From Candidatus Uabimicrobium amorphum (GTDB lineage Bacteria > Planctomycetota > Uabimicrobiia > Uabimicrobiales > Uabimicrobiaceae), in assembly GCF_009002475.1 (NCBI RefSeq), contig NZ_AP019860.1, forward strand, positions 4,921,001-4,985,000: a stretch of 64,000 nt of DNA, given 5' to 3'. This document shows positions 1 to 8,500 of the stretch, piece by piece (position 1 is the first letter of the stretch; the number at the start of each line of letters is the position of its first letter). A program made the position numbers and the translations under genes. The notes beneath the pieces are model-generated. The model was given only the letters and a program-made list of their open reading frames with translations. It ran no database searches and had not been told where the DNA came from.

Positions 1-44
1 GGCAAAGCTATCTCTTCTTGGTGCAGATATCATGTATAAATAAC

Positions 45-269
45 TTATTTCGATGGTAGTCTATATGTTATGCGGCCTTTTTCCAAATCATACGGAGAGA
101 GTTCTACTTGTACGGTGTCACCAGGTACAATACGAATATATCTCTGTCTCATTTTTCCTGAAATGTGTGCCAGGACAACATGACCATTACTTAGTTTAAC
201 GCGAAATTTGGTGTTAGGCAGTGCGTCTAAGACTTGACCTTCCATTAAAATTGCTTCTTCTTTAGACAC
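45..269 (-). CDS. infA: Translation initiation factor IF-1
   Basis: A 74-residue protein with the full IF-1 OB-fold pattern: MEGQV near residue 9, then GHVVLAHISGKMRQRYIRI and GDTVQVELSPYDL, ending in GRITYR. IF-1 binds the ribosomal A site during initiation with IF-2 and IF-3. The start codon is GTG at 269, supported by a GAGAGGA ribosome-binding site six bases upstream; the internal ATG at residue 9 would remove the first strand of the fold. It lies 96 bases downstream of tRNA-Glu on the same strand and may share its transcript. Length matches the family (about 72 residues). Assignment is secure. Confidence 0.97.
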   Translation of the reverse strand: MSKEEAILMEGQVLDALPNTKFRVKLSNGHVVLAHISGKMRQRYIRIVPGDTVQVELSPYDLEKGRITYRLPSK

Positions 270-365
270 TAAAAATCCTCTCTGCTAGGTATTAATAAAT
301 AATATAAAGTTCGTTTAAAATTCTGGATGTAATTTTTGAAGAGTTTGGGGGGGAAATAAAAGGAA

Positions 366-440
366 TGACCCTGACGAGATTTGAACTCGTGTTGCAAGGT
401 TGAAAACCTTGTGTCCTAGGCCTGGCTAGACGACAGGGCC
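366..440 (-). tRNA. tRNA-Glu (anticodon TTC)
   Basis: Read on the minus strand this folds as a 75-base cloverleaf. The acceptor stem GGCCCTG pairs with CAGGGTC (one G-T pair), and the anticodon stem CAAGG/CCTTG closes the seven-base loop TTTTCAA, which gives anticodon TTC. The T arm carries the GTTCAAATC signature. The discriminator is A, and no CCA is encoded after it, so the end would be added by CCA-transferase. A strong promoter lies just upstream (462-490). Confidence 0.96.
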
Positions 441-823
441 GATTCGCTTAATGATGTGAGAATAATATCACAAGGTTTGTACATCGTCAAGATCTTTTTT
501 CGAAAAAACTTCTTTTTTTTTTGATGTTTTTAGTTTTATTATTATAAATAATTGTTATGTTATGACTTAGAGTACAGCATCAGAAAAACTTTACATAGGA
601 AATCTCTAGCTTTACGTGTTGGATTTGAATAGACGGAATAAAAAAAAACATACATTTCACTATTCTGTAGAGTGAACTCATTGAGATATGATACAATTGT
701 ATTTCTCGATCAAATGTATAAATAATTTTGATCACTTATGTTTGGGCAATCCCTGTATTTTTGTGTAAAGATGTGGTGTGAGACATTTTCACCATACGAA
801 ACAAATCGGCAAAAGGACGATAA
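441..823. other. Intergenic region between divergent tRNA-Glu and a Ser/Thr kinase gene
   Basis: This 383-base AT-rich gap holds the tRNA promoter at its left end. On the plus strand, AAGGAC about eight bases before 824 is a good ribosome-binding site. I see a TATAAA near 717 but no convincing -35 partner, so the kinase promoter is not assigned. No ORF of note. Confidence 0.6.
462..490 (-). promoter_or_regulatory. Sigma-70-like promoter for tRNA-Glu (and possibly infA)
   Basis: On the minus strand TTGACG is followed by exactly 17 bases and TATTAT. The expected start of transcription is about 15 bases before the mature tRNA 5' end at 440. Seen directly in sequence; activity is inferred. Confidence 0.75.
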
Positions 824-2671
824 ATGAGCACAGGTTATCATAAAAATCTTCCGCAACTCCCTCCTGGTTATGAGTATGTTCGCGAACTATCCTCTGGAAA
901 CTATGGAATTGTTTGGTTAGTACACAACAATAATGTAAAAAGAGATGAGGCTATTAAGATATTGTTTCGTAAGGGCGAAACGGATTATCATCGTTTTTGT
1001 CGTGAAATCGAAACAATAGCAACTCTAAACCATCCTAATATAGTAACGGTATACTACGCTAAACCCGATGAACTATATTTTATTATGGAGTATTTAGAAA
1101 CGTCTTTTAGTAGTTGGCTCAAGCAAAAAGATTTCTCTTCTTACGAAGGGATTAAACATTTATATCAGGTTGCCAAAGGTTTACATTTTGCACATGAGAA
1201 GGAACTAATACATCGCGACTTAAAACCAGGAAATATCCTTTTTACCAAAGATATGATTCCCAAAATTACCGACTTTGGTTTGGTAAAAAATACTGGGTTG
1301 GCGGGAGCTGGACAAGACGACTTAACCGGATCTTTGTCTGTGGGAACTCCTAGATATATGTCGCCCGAACAATGGGAAGATTCGAAGGTGATAGATTGTC
1401 GCAGTGATATTTGGTCTTTAGGGGTAATGCTCTACGAGGTGATCGCTAAAGAAAATCCTTTCGCCGATTTATCTGGATTTCAATTGGCCGACGCCATTAT
1501 TCGCAAACCGATATTGTCACCAAGTAGGATAAACAAAAAGGTAAACTTATGGGACAAGATCGCAGAACCAATCTGCATGAAAGCATTAAATCGCGATTTG
1601 AACAAAAGATACCAAACTGCGTATGAAATGGCGAAAGATTTAGAAAAGATATTTAACATCGACGCCGAGACGATGGAGATCGCAGCATCAACAGAAGAAC
1701 GCTCGAAACCCATATCATTTTCTGCAACGGCAGAACGATTAAGAGAATACAGCAGTTCCCATCGGCCACAATTAGTAAAATTGGGGTGGGTGGCTTTAGT
1801 CGTGGTTTTGATGGCTGTGCTTTTGGTATTTTTACAAAAACAGCATAGTAGTCAATTGCAAAAACTCCAAATAAAACACACAACACAAGAAAACCTTGCC
1901 AAACAGCGTCAACAACAATTAACTGATTTAAAAGCAGAGTACAAGGCAAAGTTCAAAGAGCAGACAGCTAAAGTGAGCTTGTACGAGAAACAAATAAGCG
2001 ATTTACAAAAACAGCAAATCGAATTACTAAAAGAGCGTCAACAATATATCGCAAACGACAAAAACACCGATGTTGAAAAAATCAAAAAGCAATATGACGA
2101 AGAATTACGTCAACTTCAGTCTCAATTACAAGACGAGAAACAAAAGAAAAAGGTTTTGGCAACACAATGGGAAAATCAAAAAACGGAACTGACGCAGAGG
2201 TACGAATCCAATCTCAAACAACTTATTATCGAACGACAGAAAAATCAAAATTTGCAACAAAAAATTACCGAGCAAGTCGACAACAACAAGCTGCAACAAA
2301 CATCCTTGTGGAAAGAAAAATATACCGAGTCACAAAATCAAAATCAACAGCTACAGAATGAAATTGACCGCCTAGTGAAGTTTGAGAACTCTTTGTATAA
2401 AATTACTTTAATTACAAGGTCAAAGGATACCAAAAGAATTTTTAGCCACTTACGCGACAAAGGATTTTACATGCGTAGACCTGTTGGTGTAACAAAAACA
2501 CAAAATGTATGCGTATATTTTTCGAAAAAAAATCCTCCTGCCCCCGAATTGGAAAACAAAATAGATTACATTGTTGCTATAATGGATAAACTCGGTATAA
2601 AAATGCAAAAGAGAATGGTTCGAGGTGGAAAAGAAAGAGAAAAAGAAATTAAATTAGAGTTAAAGGACTAA
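824..2671 (+). CDS. Membrane Ser/Thr protein kinase with coiled-coil extracytoplasmic region
   Basis: Hanks-type kinase of 615 residues. The N-terminal kinase domain (about 18-275) has a glycine loop SSGNYG (23-28), catalytic lysine K45 in AIKIL, catalytic loop HRDLKPGN (130-137), DFG (150-152) and the GTPRYMSPEQ activation segment (174-183). The first glycine of the usual GxGxxG is replaced by Ser. One membrane segment lies at about 318-338. A long Gln/Lys/Glu-rich coiled coil (about 340-525) and a small globular C-terminal domain follow, predicted outside the cytoplasm. The layout is that of a PknB-like receptor kinase with an unknown sensor. Translation is set by AAGGAC upstream. A lipoprotein gene follows after four bases and may be a partner. 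The substrate cannot be deduced. Confidence 0.93.
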   Translation: MSTGYHKNLPQLPPGYEYVRELSSGNYGIVWLVHNNNVKRDEAIKILFRKGETDYHRFCREIETIATLNHPNIVTVYYAKPDELYFIMEYLETSFSSWLKQKDFSSYEGIKHLYQVAKGLHFAHEKELIHRDLKPGNILFTKDMIPKITDFGLVKNTGLAGAGQDDLTGSLSVGTPRYMSPEQWEDSKVIDCRSDIWSLGVMLYEVIAKENPFADLSGFQLADAIIRKPILSPSRINKKVNLWDKIAEPICMKALNRDLNKRYQTAYEMAKDLEKIFNIDAETMEIAASTEERSKPISFSATAERLREYSSSHRPQLVKLGWVALVVVLMAVLLVFLQKQHSSQLQKLQIKHTTQENLAKQRQQQLTDLKAEYKAKFKEQTAKVSLYEKQISDLQKQQIELLKERQQYIANDKNTDVEKIKKQYDEELRQLQSQLQDEKQKKKVLATQWENQKTELTQRYESNLKQLIIERQKNQNLQQKITEQVDNNKLQQTSLWKEKYTESQNQNQQLQNEIDRLVKFENSLYKITLITRSKDTKRIFSHLRDKGFYMRRPVGVTKTQNVCVYFSKKNPPAPELENKIDYIVAIMDKLGIKMQKRMVRGGKEREKEIKLELKD

Positions 2672-2675
2672 ATGT

Positions 2676-3356
2676 ATGTATTTACGTTGTATATACCTAT
2701 TATTACTTGTCGCTTTGTGTGGCTGTAGCACCAAAATTGTGCCCATTCAAATGGCGCGAGTCGTACAAGTTGCCCGCTATACGCAAAATTATAAATTCGA
2801 CAATGATGAGCAAGCGCGTAATGTCTTTATGAAGGTGGTGGGGCCCAAGAACTGGAAGATCATCGAAGATCACTATGTCTTTGGTGATGTTGTCGACGAT
2901 ATGATGCAGGGGCGCTTTGTCATCGAAGGGCGTATCATATTTACCCTGTCCCTTGATCCGCAAGATCACAATAAATTTTACATTGATGGTTTTGGGAAAT
3001 ATCATTTACATCGCAAAACAACAAACGAAACAATGCTCAGCGCAGACTTTGATATAGTAAGCGAAAAGGCTTTTGCTTTGTCTGATGTAAAGAAAAAAGG
3101 CTTCATTGAGCTAGAAGTAACGAAAAACTATACACGCTATTTTGCGCCTGAACAAGGAAACTACTATCACAAATCTCCTCTGCGTTTTCGTCTCTTTATC
3201 AAAGAAATCAAAGAAGATGTCTACATGGTAGACTACAATCGCAAACACGACGTTTTTATCGAAGAAGAGGTACTAGGAGAATTAGAATTTAAACCTCCAT
3301 ACAGACACATGGTGATTGACCTACGCAGTCTACAATACCTAAAAGACGACTATTAA
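2676..3356 (+). CDS. Predicted lipoprotein of unknown function
   Basis: A 226-residue protein with a type II signal peptide: hydrophobic residues 5-14 and a lipobox ending LCGC, with Cys17 the predicted lipidation site. I do not recognise the mature domain; it is mixed and probably beta-rich, with charged stretches. It starts four bases after the receptor kinase stop with AGGA eight bases upstream, so the two are almost certainly co-transcribed. A role at the envelope with the kinase's outer domain is inference from position only. Confidence 0.8.
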   Translation: MYLRCIYLLLLVALCGCSTKIVPIQMARVVQVARYTQNYKFDNDEQARNVFMKVVGPKNWKIIEDHYVFGDVVDDMMQGRFVIEGRIIFTLSLDPQDHNKFYIDGFGKYHLHRKTTNETMLSADFDIVSEKAFALSDVKKKGFIELEVTKNYTRYFAPEQGNYYHKSPLRFRLFIKEIKEDVYMVDYNRKHDVFIEEEVLGELEFKPPYRHMVIDLRSLQYLKDDY

Positions 3357-3384
3357 AAACACCATAGACACTCATTACGGATAT

Positions 3385-3462
3385 CGTCACCGTAGCCGTA
3401 ACCGGGTCGTAGTCGTCACCGTAACCGGGTCGTAGTCGTCACCGTGACCGTGACCGTCACCG
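3385..3462. repeat. Short GC-rich tandem repeat
   Basis: Three imperfect units begin CGTCACCGT; the first two end in AACCGGGTCGTAGT and the third degrades into GTGACC/GTCACC copies. Unit two is 23 bases long and unit one carries a six-base insertion. GGTCAC and GTGACC words can pair, so the RNA may fold. It lies between a lipoprotein stop and a hairpin terminator and stands out from the AT-rich surroundings. Confidence 0.85.
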
Positions 3463-3504
3463 AAAAGACAAAACGATGACCATTTGAATACAACTCGCAC
3501 AAAA

Positions 3505-3532
3505 AAAAGGTACTCCCCAGGGAGTACCTTTT
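3505..3532 (+). terminator. Hairpin terminator after the kinase/lipoprotein pair
   Basis: AAAAGGTACTCC and GGAGTACCTTTT form a perfect 12-base-pair stem around loop CCAG. A T-rich tract follows on the plus strand and an A-tract precedes it, so it could work in both directions. Confidence 0.85.
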
Positions 3533-3566
3533 GTCATTTTACAAGTAGTTTTTTTGAGAGAAATTT

Positions 3567-5447
3567 ATGCTAAGCCGCTATTTCCTGGGGATCTATCCTC
3601 GCACTTTGAATGTTTCCTCCTATCACAAAAAAATCGCAAAACGAATACTCCACCTTGAAAAAAAAATATCTCTGTTGTCTTCAGAGGAAATTCGCAAGCG
3701 CTTTGCAGAGATGCGCGAGGCTATTCAAACGGGACAAAGTGCCGAAAAGTTACTCAGTGAAGGCTTTGCTTTAATACGGGAAGCCGCATGGCGCACTTTG
3801 AAAATGCGGCATTACGAAGTTCAAATATTGGCGGGACTTTGTCTTTTTGAAGGGGCGTTTGCCGAGATGGCCACAGGAGAAGGCAAAACGCTTACCGCAG
3901 TTCTCCCTGTCTCGATGTGGGCTTTACATGGCAAGGGGGTTCATGTACATACCACAAATAGTTACCTAGCAGAACGCGATTTTGAATTGATGTTACCCGT
4001 ATATGAGTTTTTGGGATTGTCATGTGGGTTGCTTCGCCAAAAACATACCTCGGTGGAAAAGAAGAAAAATTATGATTGCGATATTACCTACGGAGTGGGA
4101 TCAGGATATGGTTTCGATTATATGCGCGATCAATTGGCGATTTTAAATAGTGCCAAGCCAAAACTCGGGAAGACGTTTATGGCCTCGATGCATGGTTACA
4201 AGCAGCGTAAAGCTTTTAAAATGCAGCGTGAATTGGCATTTGCATTGATTGACGAAGTAGACAGTGTACTACTTGATGAAGCGCGAAGTCCTTTGGTGAT
4301 TAGCGGTGCGCAAGGTGGTGCAAATCCAAATGCACATATTTATCAACTTGCGGAAAAAACGGCGAAGGGACTTGTGGAAGAGGAAGATTTTGTGATAGAT
4401 AAAAGTAAGAAGTCCATTGACATCTTACCATGCGCACACGAAAAAATGTATAAAGTATCTCCTCCAAAGGGTTTGGTGACTCCTTGGTCATTTTATATTC
4501 GCCAAGCGTTATCCGCACAGTATTTTTTTCGAAAAAATGTACACTATATGGTTGATGAGGGGAAAGTTGTTATCGTCGACGAGTACACCGGACGACGTTT
4601 TGCGGAAAGAACATGGCGTGATGGCTTACATCAGGCCATTGAAGCAAAAGAGGGATTGGTAATCACCGAAGTAAGTAAATCCGCAGCACGCATTACCCGA
4701 CAGCGATATTTTTCTTTTTATGAAAAAATTGCTGGCATGACCGGAACAGCACAGGGGAGTGAGAGGGAGGTTTGGAAATTTTATCACTCACCGGTGATGA
4801 AAATTCCACCGCGCAAACCCATGCAACGCACAGAATTATTAGATCGTATTTTTGGTAATTTAGAAGCAAAATGGCAAGCTGTGGAACATAAAGTATGTGA
4901 AGTACATGAGAAACAGCAACCACTGCTGATTGGAACACGCACAATCGAAAACAGCGAATTGTTAGCTCTGCGTTTGCAAAAATTAGGACTCGAAGTTCAA
5001 GTTCTAAATGCCAAACAGGATGCAGAAGAAGCTGAAATTATTGCCGATGCTGGTCAAAAAGGTAAAATTACGATTGCCACAAATATGGCGGGACGAGGTA
5101 CGGATATTAAGTTAGGTGAAGGCGTGGAGAGTTTGGGCGGTTTGTTTGTTTTAGGAACCGAGCGCCATGAATCGCAGCGTGTGGACCGCCAATTGATTGG
5201 ACGATGTGGACGTCAGGGAAATGTTGGTACCACACAGTTTTTTATTTCCTTTGCCGATGATTTGATCGTGCAACACTTACCAAAACTAACAGCACGATTT
5301 AGTACAAAGGGTGAATTACCATCGCATTACATTAAGATTTTTACGCGTTTGCAACATCAATTGGACGCCATACATTTTGAACAGCGCAAGAAAATGTTTC
5401 ACTTTGATACCTGGGTGGAAGAAGTGTTGCAGATGATCGGGCATTAG
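3567..5447 (+). CDS. Short SecA-like translocase ATPase
   Basis: This 626-residue protein matches the SecA motor core. Walker A is MATGEGKT (101-108), the DEVD box is 229-232 followed by SVLLDEARSPL, and there is a VDEYTGR segment, the MTGTA motif, TNMAGRGTDIKLG in the second motor domain and GRCGRQG. Canonical SecA has about 830-900 residues. Here the preprotein-binding insert is short and the chain ends soon after motor domain 2, so most of the helical wing/scaffold and the zinc-binding C-terminus are absent. It is therefore unlikely to be the housekeeping SecA. It lies convergent to a giant surface-protein gene and close to HlyD, TolC and M50 genes, which suggests a dedicated accessory export ATPase (inference). 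It is called SecA-like rather than secA or secA2. Confidence 0.88.
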   Translation: MLSRYFLGIYPRTLNVSSYHKKIAKRILHLEKKISLLSSEEIRKRFAEMREAIQTGQSAEKLLSEGFALIREAAWRTLKMRHYEVQILAGLCLFEGAFAEMATGEGKTLTAVLPVSMWALHGKGVHVHTTNSYLAERDFELMLPVYEFLGLSCGLLRQKHTSVEKKKNYDCDITYGVGSGYGFDYMRDQLAILNSAKPKLGKTFMASMHGYKQRKAFKMQRELAFALIDEVDSVLLDEARSPLVISGAQGGANPNAHIYQLAEKTAKGLVEEEDFVIDKSKKSIDILPCAHEKMYKVSPPKGLVTPWSFYIRQALSAQYFFRKNVHYMVDEGKVVIVDEYTGRRFAERTWRDGLHQAIEAKEGLVITEVSKSAARITRQRYFSFYEKIAGMTGTAQGSEREVWKFYHSPVMKIPPRKPMQRTELLDRIFGNLEAKWQAVEHKVCEVHEKQQPLLIGTRTIENSELLALRLQKLGLEVQVLNAKQDAEEAEIIADAGQKGKITIATNMAGRGTDIKLGEGVESLGGLFVLGTERHESQRVDRQLIGRCGRQGNVGTTQFFISFADDLIVQHLPKLTARFSTKGELPSHYIKIFTRLQHQLDAIHFEQRKKMFHFDTWVEEVLQMIGH

Positions 5448-5469
5448 AACGGAACGTTCTGAATAAAGC

Positions 5470-5503
5470 GATGCCCACAATCGGCTTGCCGATTGTGGGC
5501 ATC
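5470..5503. terminator. Bidirectional terminator between convergent SecA-like and giant-protein genes
   Basis: A perfect 16-base-pair inverted repeat (GATGCCCACAATCGGC with its complement) surrounds TT. It serves the plus-strand SecA-like gene and the minus-strand giant gene. Its core word CCCACAATCGGC recurs in a hairpin at 46,815-46,855. Confidence 0.88.
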
Positions 5504-5540
5504 AAATACTAGTGACTATCTATACTTAAGAAGTAACTCG

Positions 5541-8500
5541 TTACTTCGTAGAAGGAATAGCTCCTTGTGGTAAGAATTCGTATAGGAAGCCACTGTTTCC
5601 TTGCAATTGCAATAACGCTTGTTGTTGCCATTCCACCAACGTCTCTACCTGCTCTGGTGTAAGTTGTGCCTCTAAATCATCGATAGATGACAATTCCTTT
5701 GCAAAGACACTACTGTGCAATACCGACGAGAAGTAGGTGCGCATATTGTACCCCGCGTCCTCGATCACATGAGATTGTTGTGATACGATCTCTATGTGGT
5801 GAGGCTGCTCAAAGATCACTGTATTCGGGAATGTCGCCAACCAGTTTCCTCCTGTATCTGCCATGACCGTTTGCGTTCCAATGATGTTACCATTCGATCC
5901 ATAAATCACCACTTGTTGCGAAGAGTTTGGCGCAGCTGTCCCACTGTAAATAGGGTCAATCGTCAAGAACGGTTGACGGCGCAGTCTTACAGGGTCACCA
6001 AAACCATTGTCGTTGCCGGATGGGTCCGCAGGATCAAACACTGGATTAGAATCCAAAGCATCAAAGACAAAAAACAAGAAGTCGTCCACATCTTGGGCAA
6101 TATTATTCTCTGGTGTTAAATCAATTCCCTGGCTACCGTCATCGGCAACCGAAGCAATATTGGTGATGGTTCTTATTCCACTACTCAATAAGTCGTCTTT
6201 TACCTGTAGTGTCACGGTGACCGTTTTTTCCGAAAGTCCTTCGATACTATCTATATTGAAAGTAATCTGCTCTGTATCTGGATCAAAAACTCCGTCATCA
6301 GATGCTTCTACAAAATCAAAAACACCCTCAGGAAGTGTATCGATGACTTCAATATTAATGGACTCTTGTTGGCCAAGATTGCGAATCGTCAGTTCATACG
6401 TTGTCTGCTGACCAGGTTGCAGTGTACCAACATTATTCGTTTTGAGTATTTGTAGGTCTGGCGTAGAAACTAGCAAATCGACTTCTTGAGCAACATTATC
6501 CGCTGCATTTAGGTCTTCGCCATTTGCTCCGTCGTCAGTGACCGTGATTGTGTTGGTAATATCTTCTACAAAGGCCGCCACAACATCGTCTACCGTGGCA
6601 ACAAGTTGAATGGTTACTTCGTCTCCGACAGCAAAGTCACCTATGGCAAGACTAAAATTATTGGTCGCGACGTCAAAAGCACCTGTTGTATCAAAGGTAT
6701 TATTGGCAAACCCGTTGTCAATCACTTCTTGTGGTACATCATCTAGAGCAACCACAAATTCGCCGTTGAACTCGGTGATGACGTCTTCTGGATCAATTTC
6801 TTGTGGTAGATTCGCAAAAGAAACCACTGTAATGGGCTGTTCTGTCAGTAAGACATTACTTCCGTCTGCCAAAACTGCCGTAGCAAATTGAAAATTGAGT
6901 TCGTTTTGTAATGTGTCACTCACAGAAACACCAGTAGCATCTTGATTACCATTGTTTTGTACAACTATGTTGTATGTAACAGTATCCCCTGCGAAAAACT
7001 CCGTTTCATCCGTAGATTTATCGATGAATAAATCTGGTGCGGCGATTAGATTGTCTGCGTCATCATTGGCATTATTTTCTGGTGTTGGATCGATTCCATT
7101 TGCACCATCATCATTTACAGCTGCCGTTGAGTTGAAGTCGACCACTGCCGCCGGAATAACATCAAGAACTTTTGTGTTTACGGTGAAGTTTGTCGTACTT
7201 CCGTTAGGACCTAAATCAAAATTAGGAAATTCTAAGGTAAAAGTCCCATCACCATTGGGCACAACATTTACATTTGCGGTGATATCATTGCCATTTTCGT
7301 CTAAGATATTTAGTTCGTTGATATCAACTGTTGCAGGCAATGTGTGTTCTAGAACGATACCCGTGGAGTTGGTGTTACCGTTGTTTGTGATGTTCAGTGT
7401 AAAACTAACATCATCACCTGGCAGTACTTCTTCGACTCCATCGTCCACGGTTACCTCTAGGTCAGAACCAAATACGGTCAATTGTGTACTGTTGATGTTG
7501 TTTAGATCGTTGACATCGCCGCCGTCGTCGTTTGCATTACCTGTGCGCTGTACATCGTTGTCTCCCGCACCTAGTTGTGAATCAAACACCAGTGAGGCAT
7601 CGACATCAATGTTGGTGCCTATGGCGACGTTGAGTAAGTCGAGATCAAAATCAAAAGTGACTGCGTCTCCCTGTGGCAAGGTTTCTAATGTCACAATGAG
7701 TTCGTTACCAACTTGTTGCAATACAACACCATCAGGCACATTCGCATCACCATTAAATGTAAATCCGTCAGGTATCGCTATTGTGGTTTGCAAATCATGG
7801 GCATCGGCGGCACTATTTGCCAGATGGGTAATATCAACGGTAAAGTTTACCGTATCACCATTAAACGGGGTGTTGTTATCCGGCGTAATGGTAATATCTA
7901 AAGCTGGTTCTACAATGGCTGCGTTGTCGTTGTCTGCGGCAGATGTAATAAGTACGTTACCGTTATCATCTTGACTTTCCACGGTGGTAACAAATGCCTT
8001 GTTGTCACCGTTATTGTTGACATCTTCATTCAGTATCACACCATCAAATTCAATGCGAATATCGAAATCATTGTCGTTGATGTTCGCTGGATCTCCAAGA
8101 ACGCGGTTGTTAAAACCGTCGTTGCCTACGTTTACTACGTCTCCAAAATCAACGGTTAGAGTTTGTGTACCATCACCATTGTCGACTATTTGCACTTGTG
8201 GATCGTCAGTTGTTACGCCATTACCGCGTGTAATGCCTGCCAAAACGTCATTGATATCCACTTCGATTCCCGCAGGAATTACTTGTGAAACGATGACGTT
8301 GTCGGTGGTACCTTCAACAACATCAACATCAATGGCAACGGGAACGCTCTCGCCGATTTGGAAGTCGGTGATGTCTACCACTCCATCGTTATCACCATCA
8401 ATTCCAATATGCGCTTCGACATTGATCTCGTTTTTACTCGATAGCTTAACATCATCATTGGCACTTCCGCTACGCTCATTGGCATTGTCGCCTGCGATGG

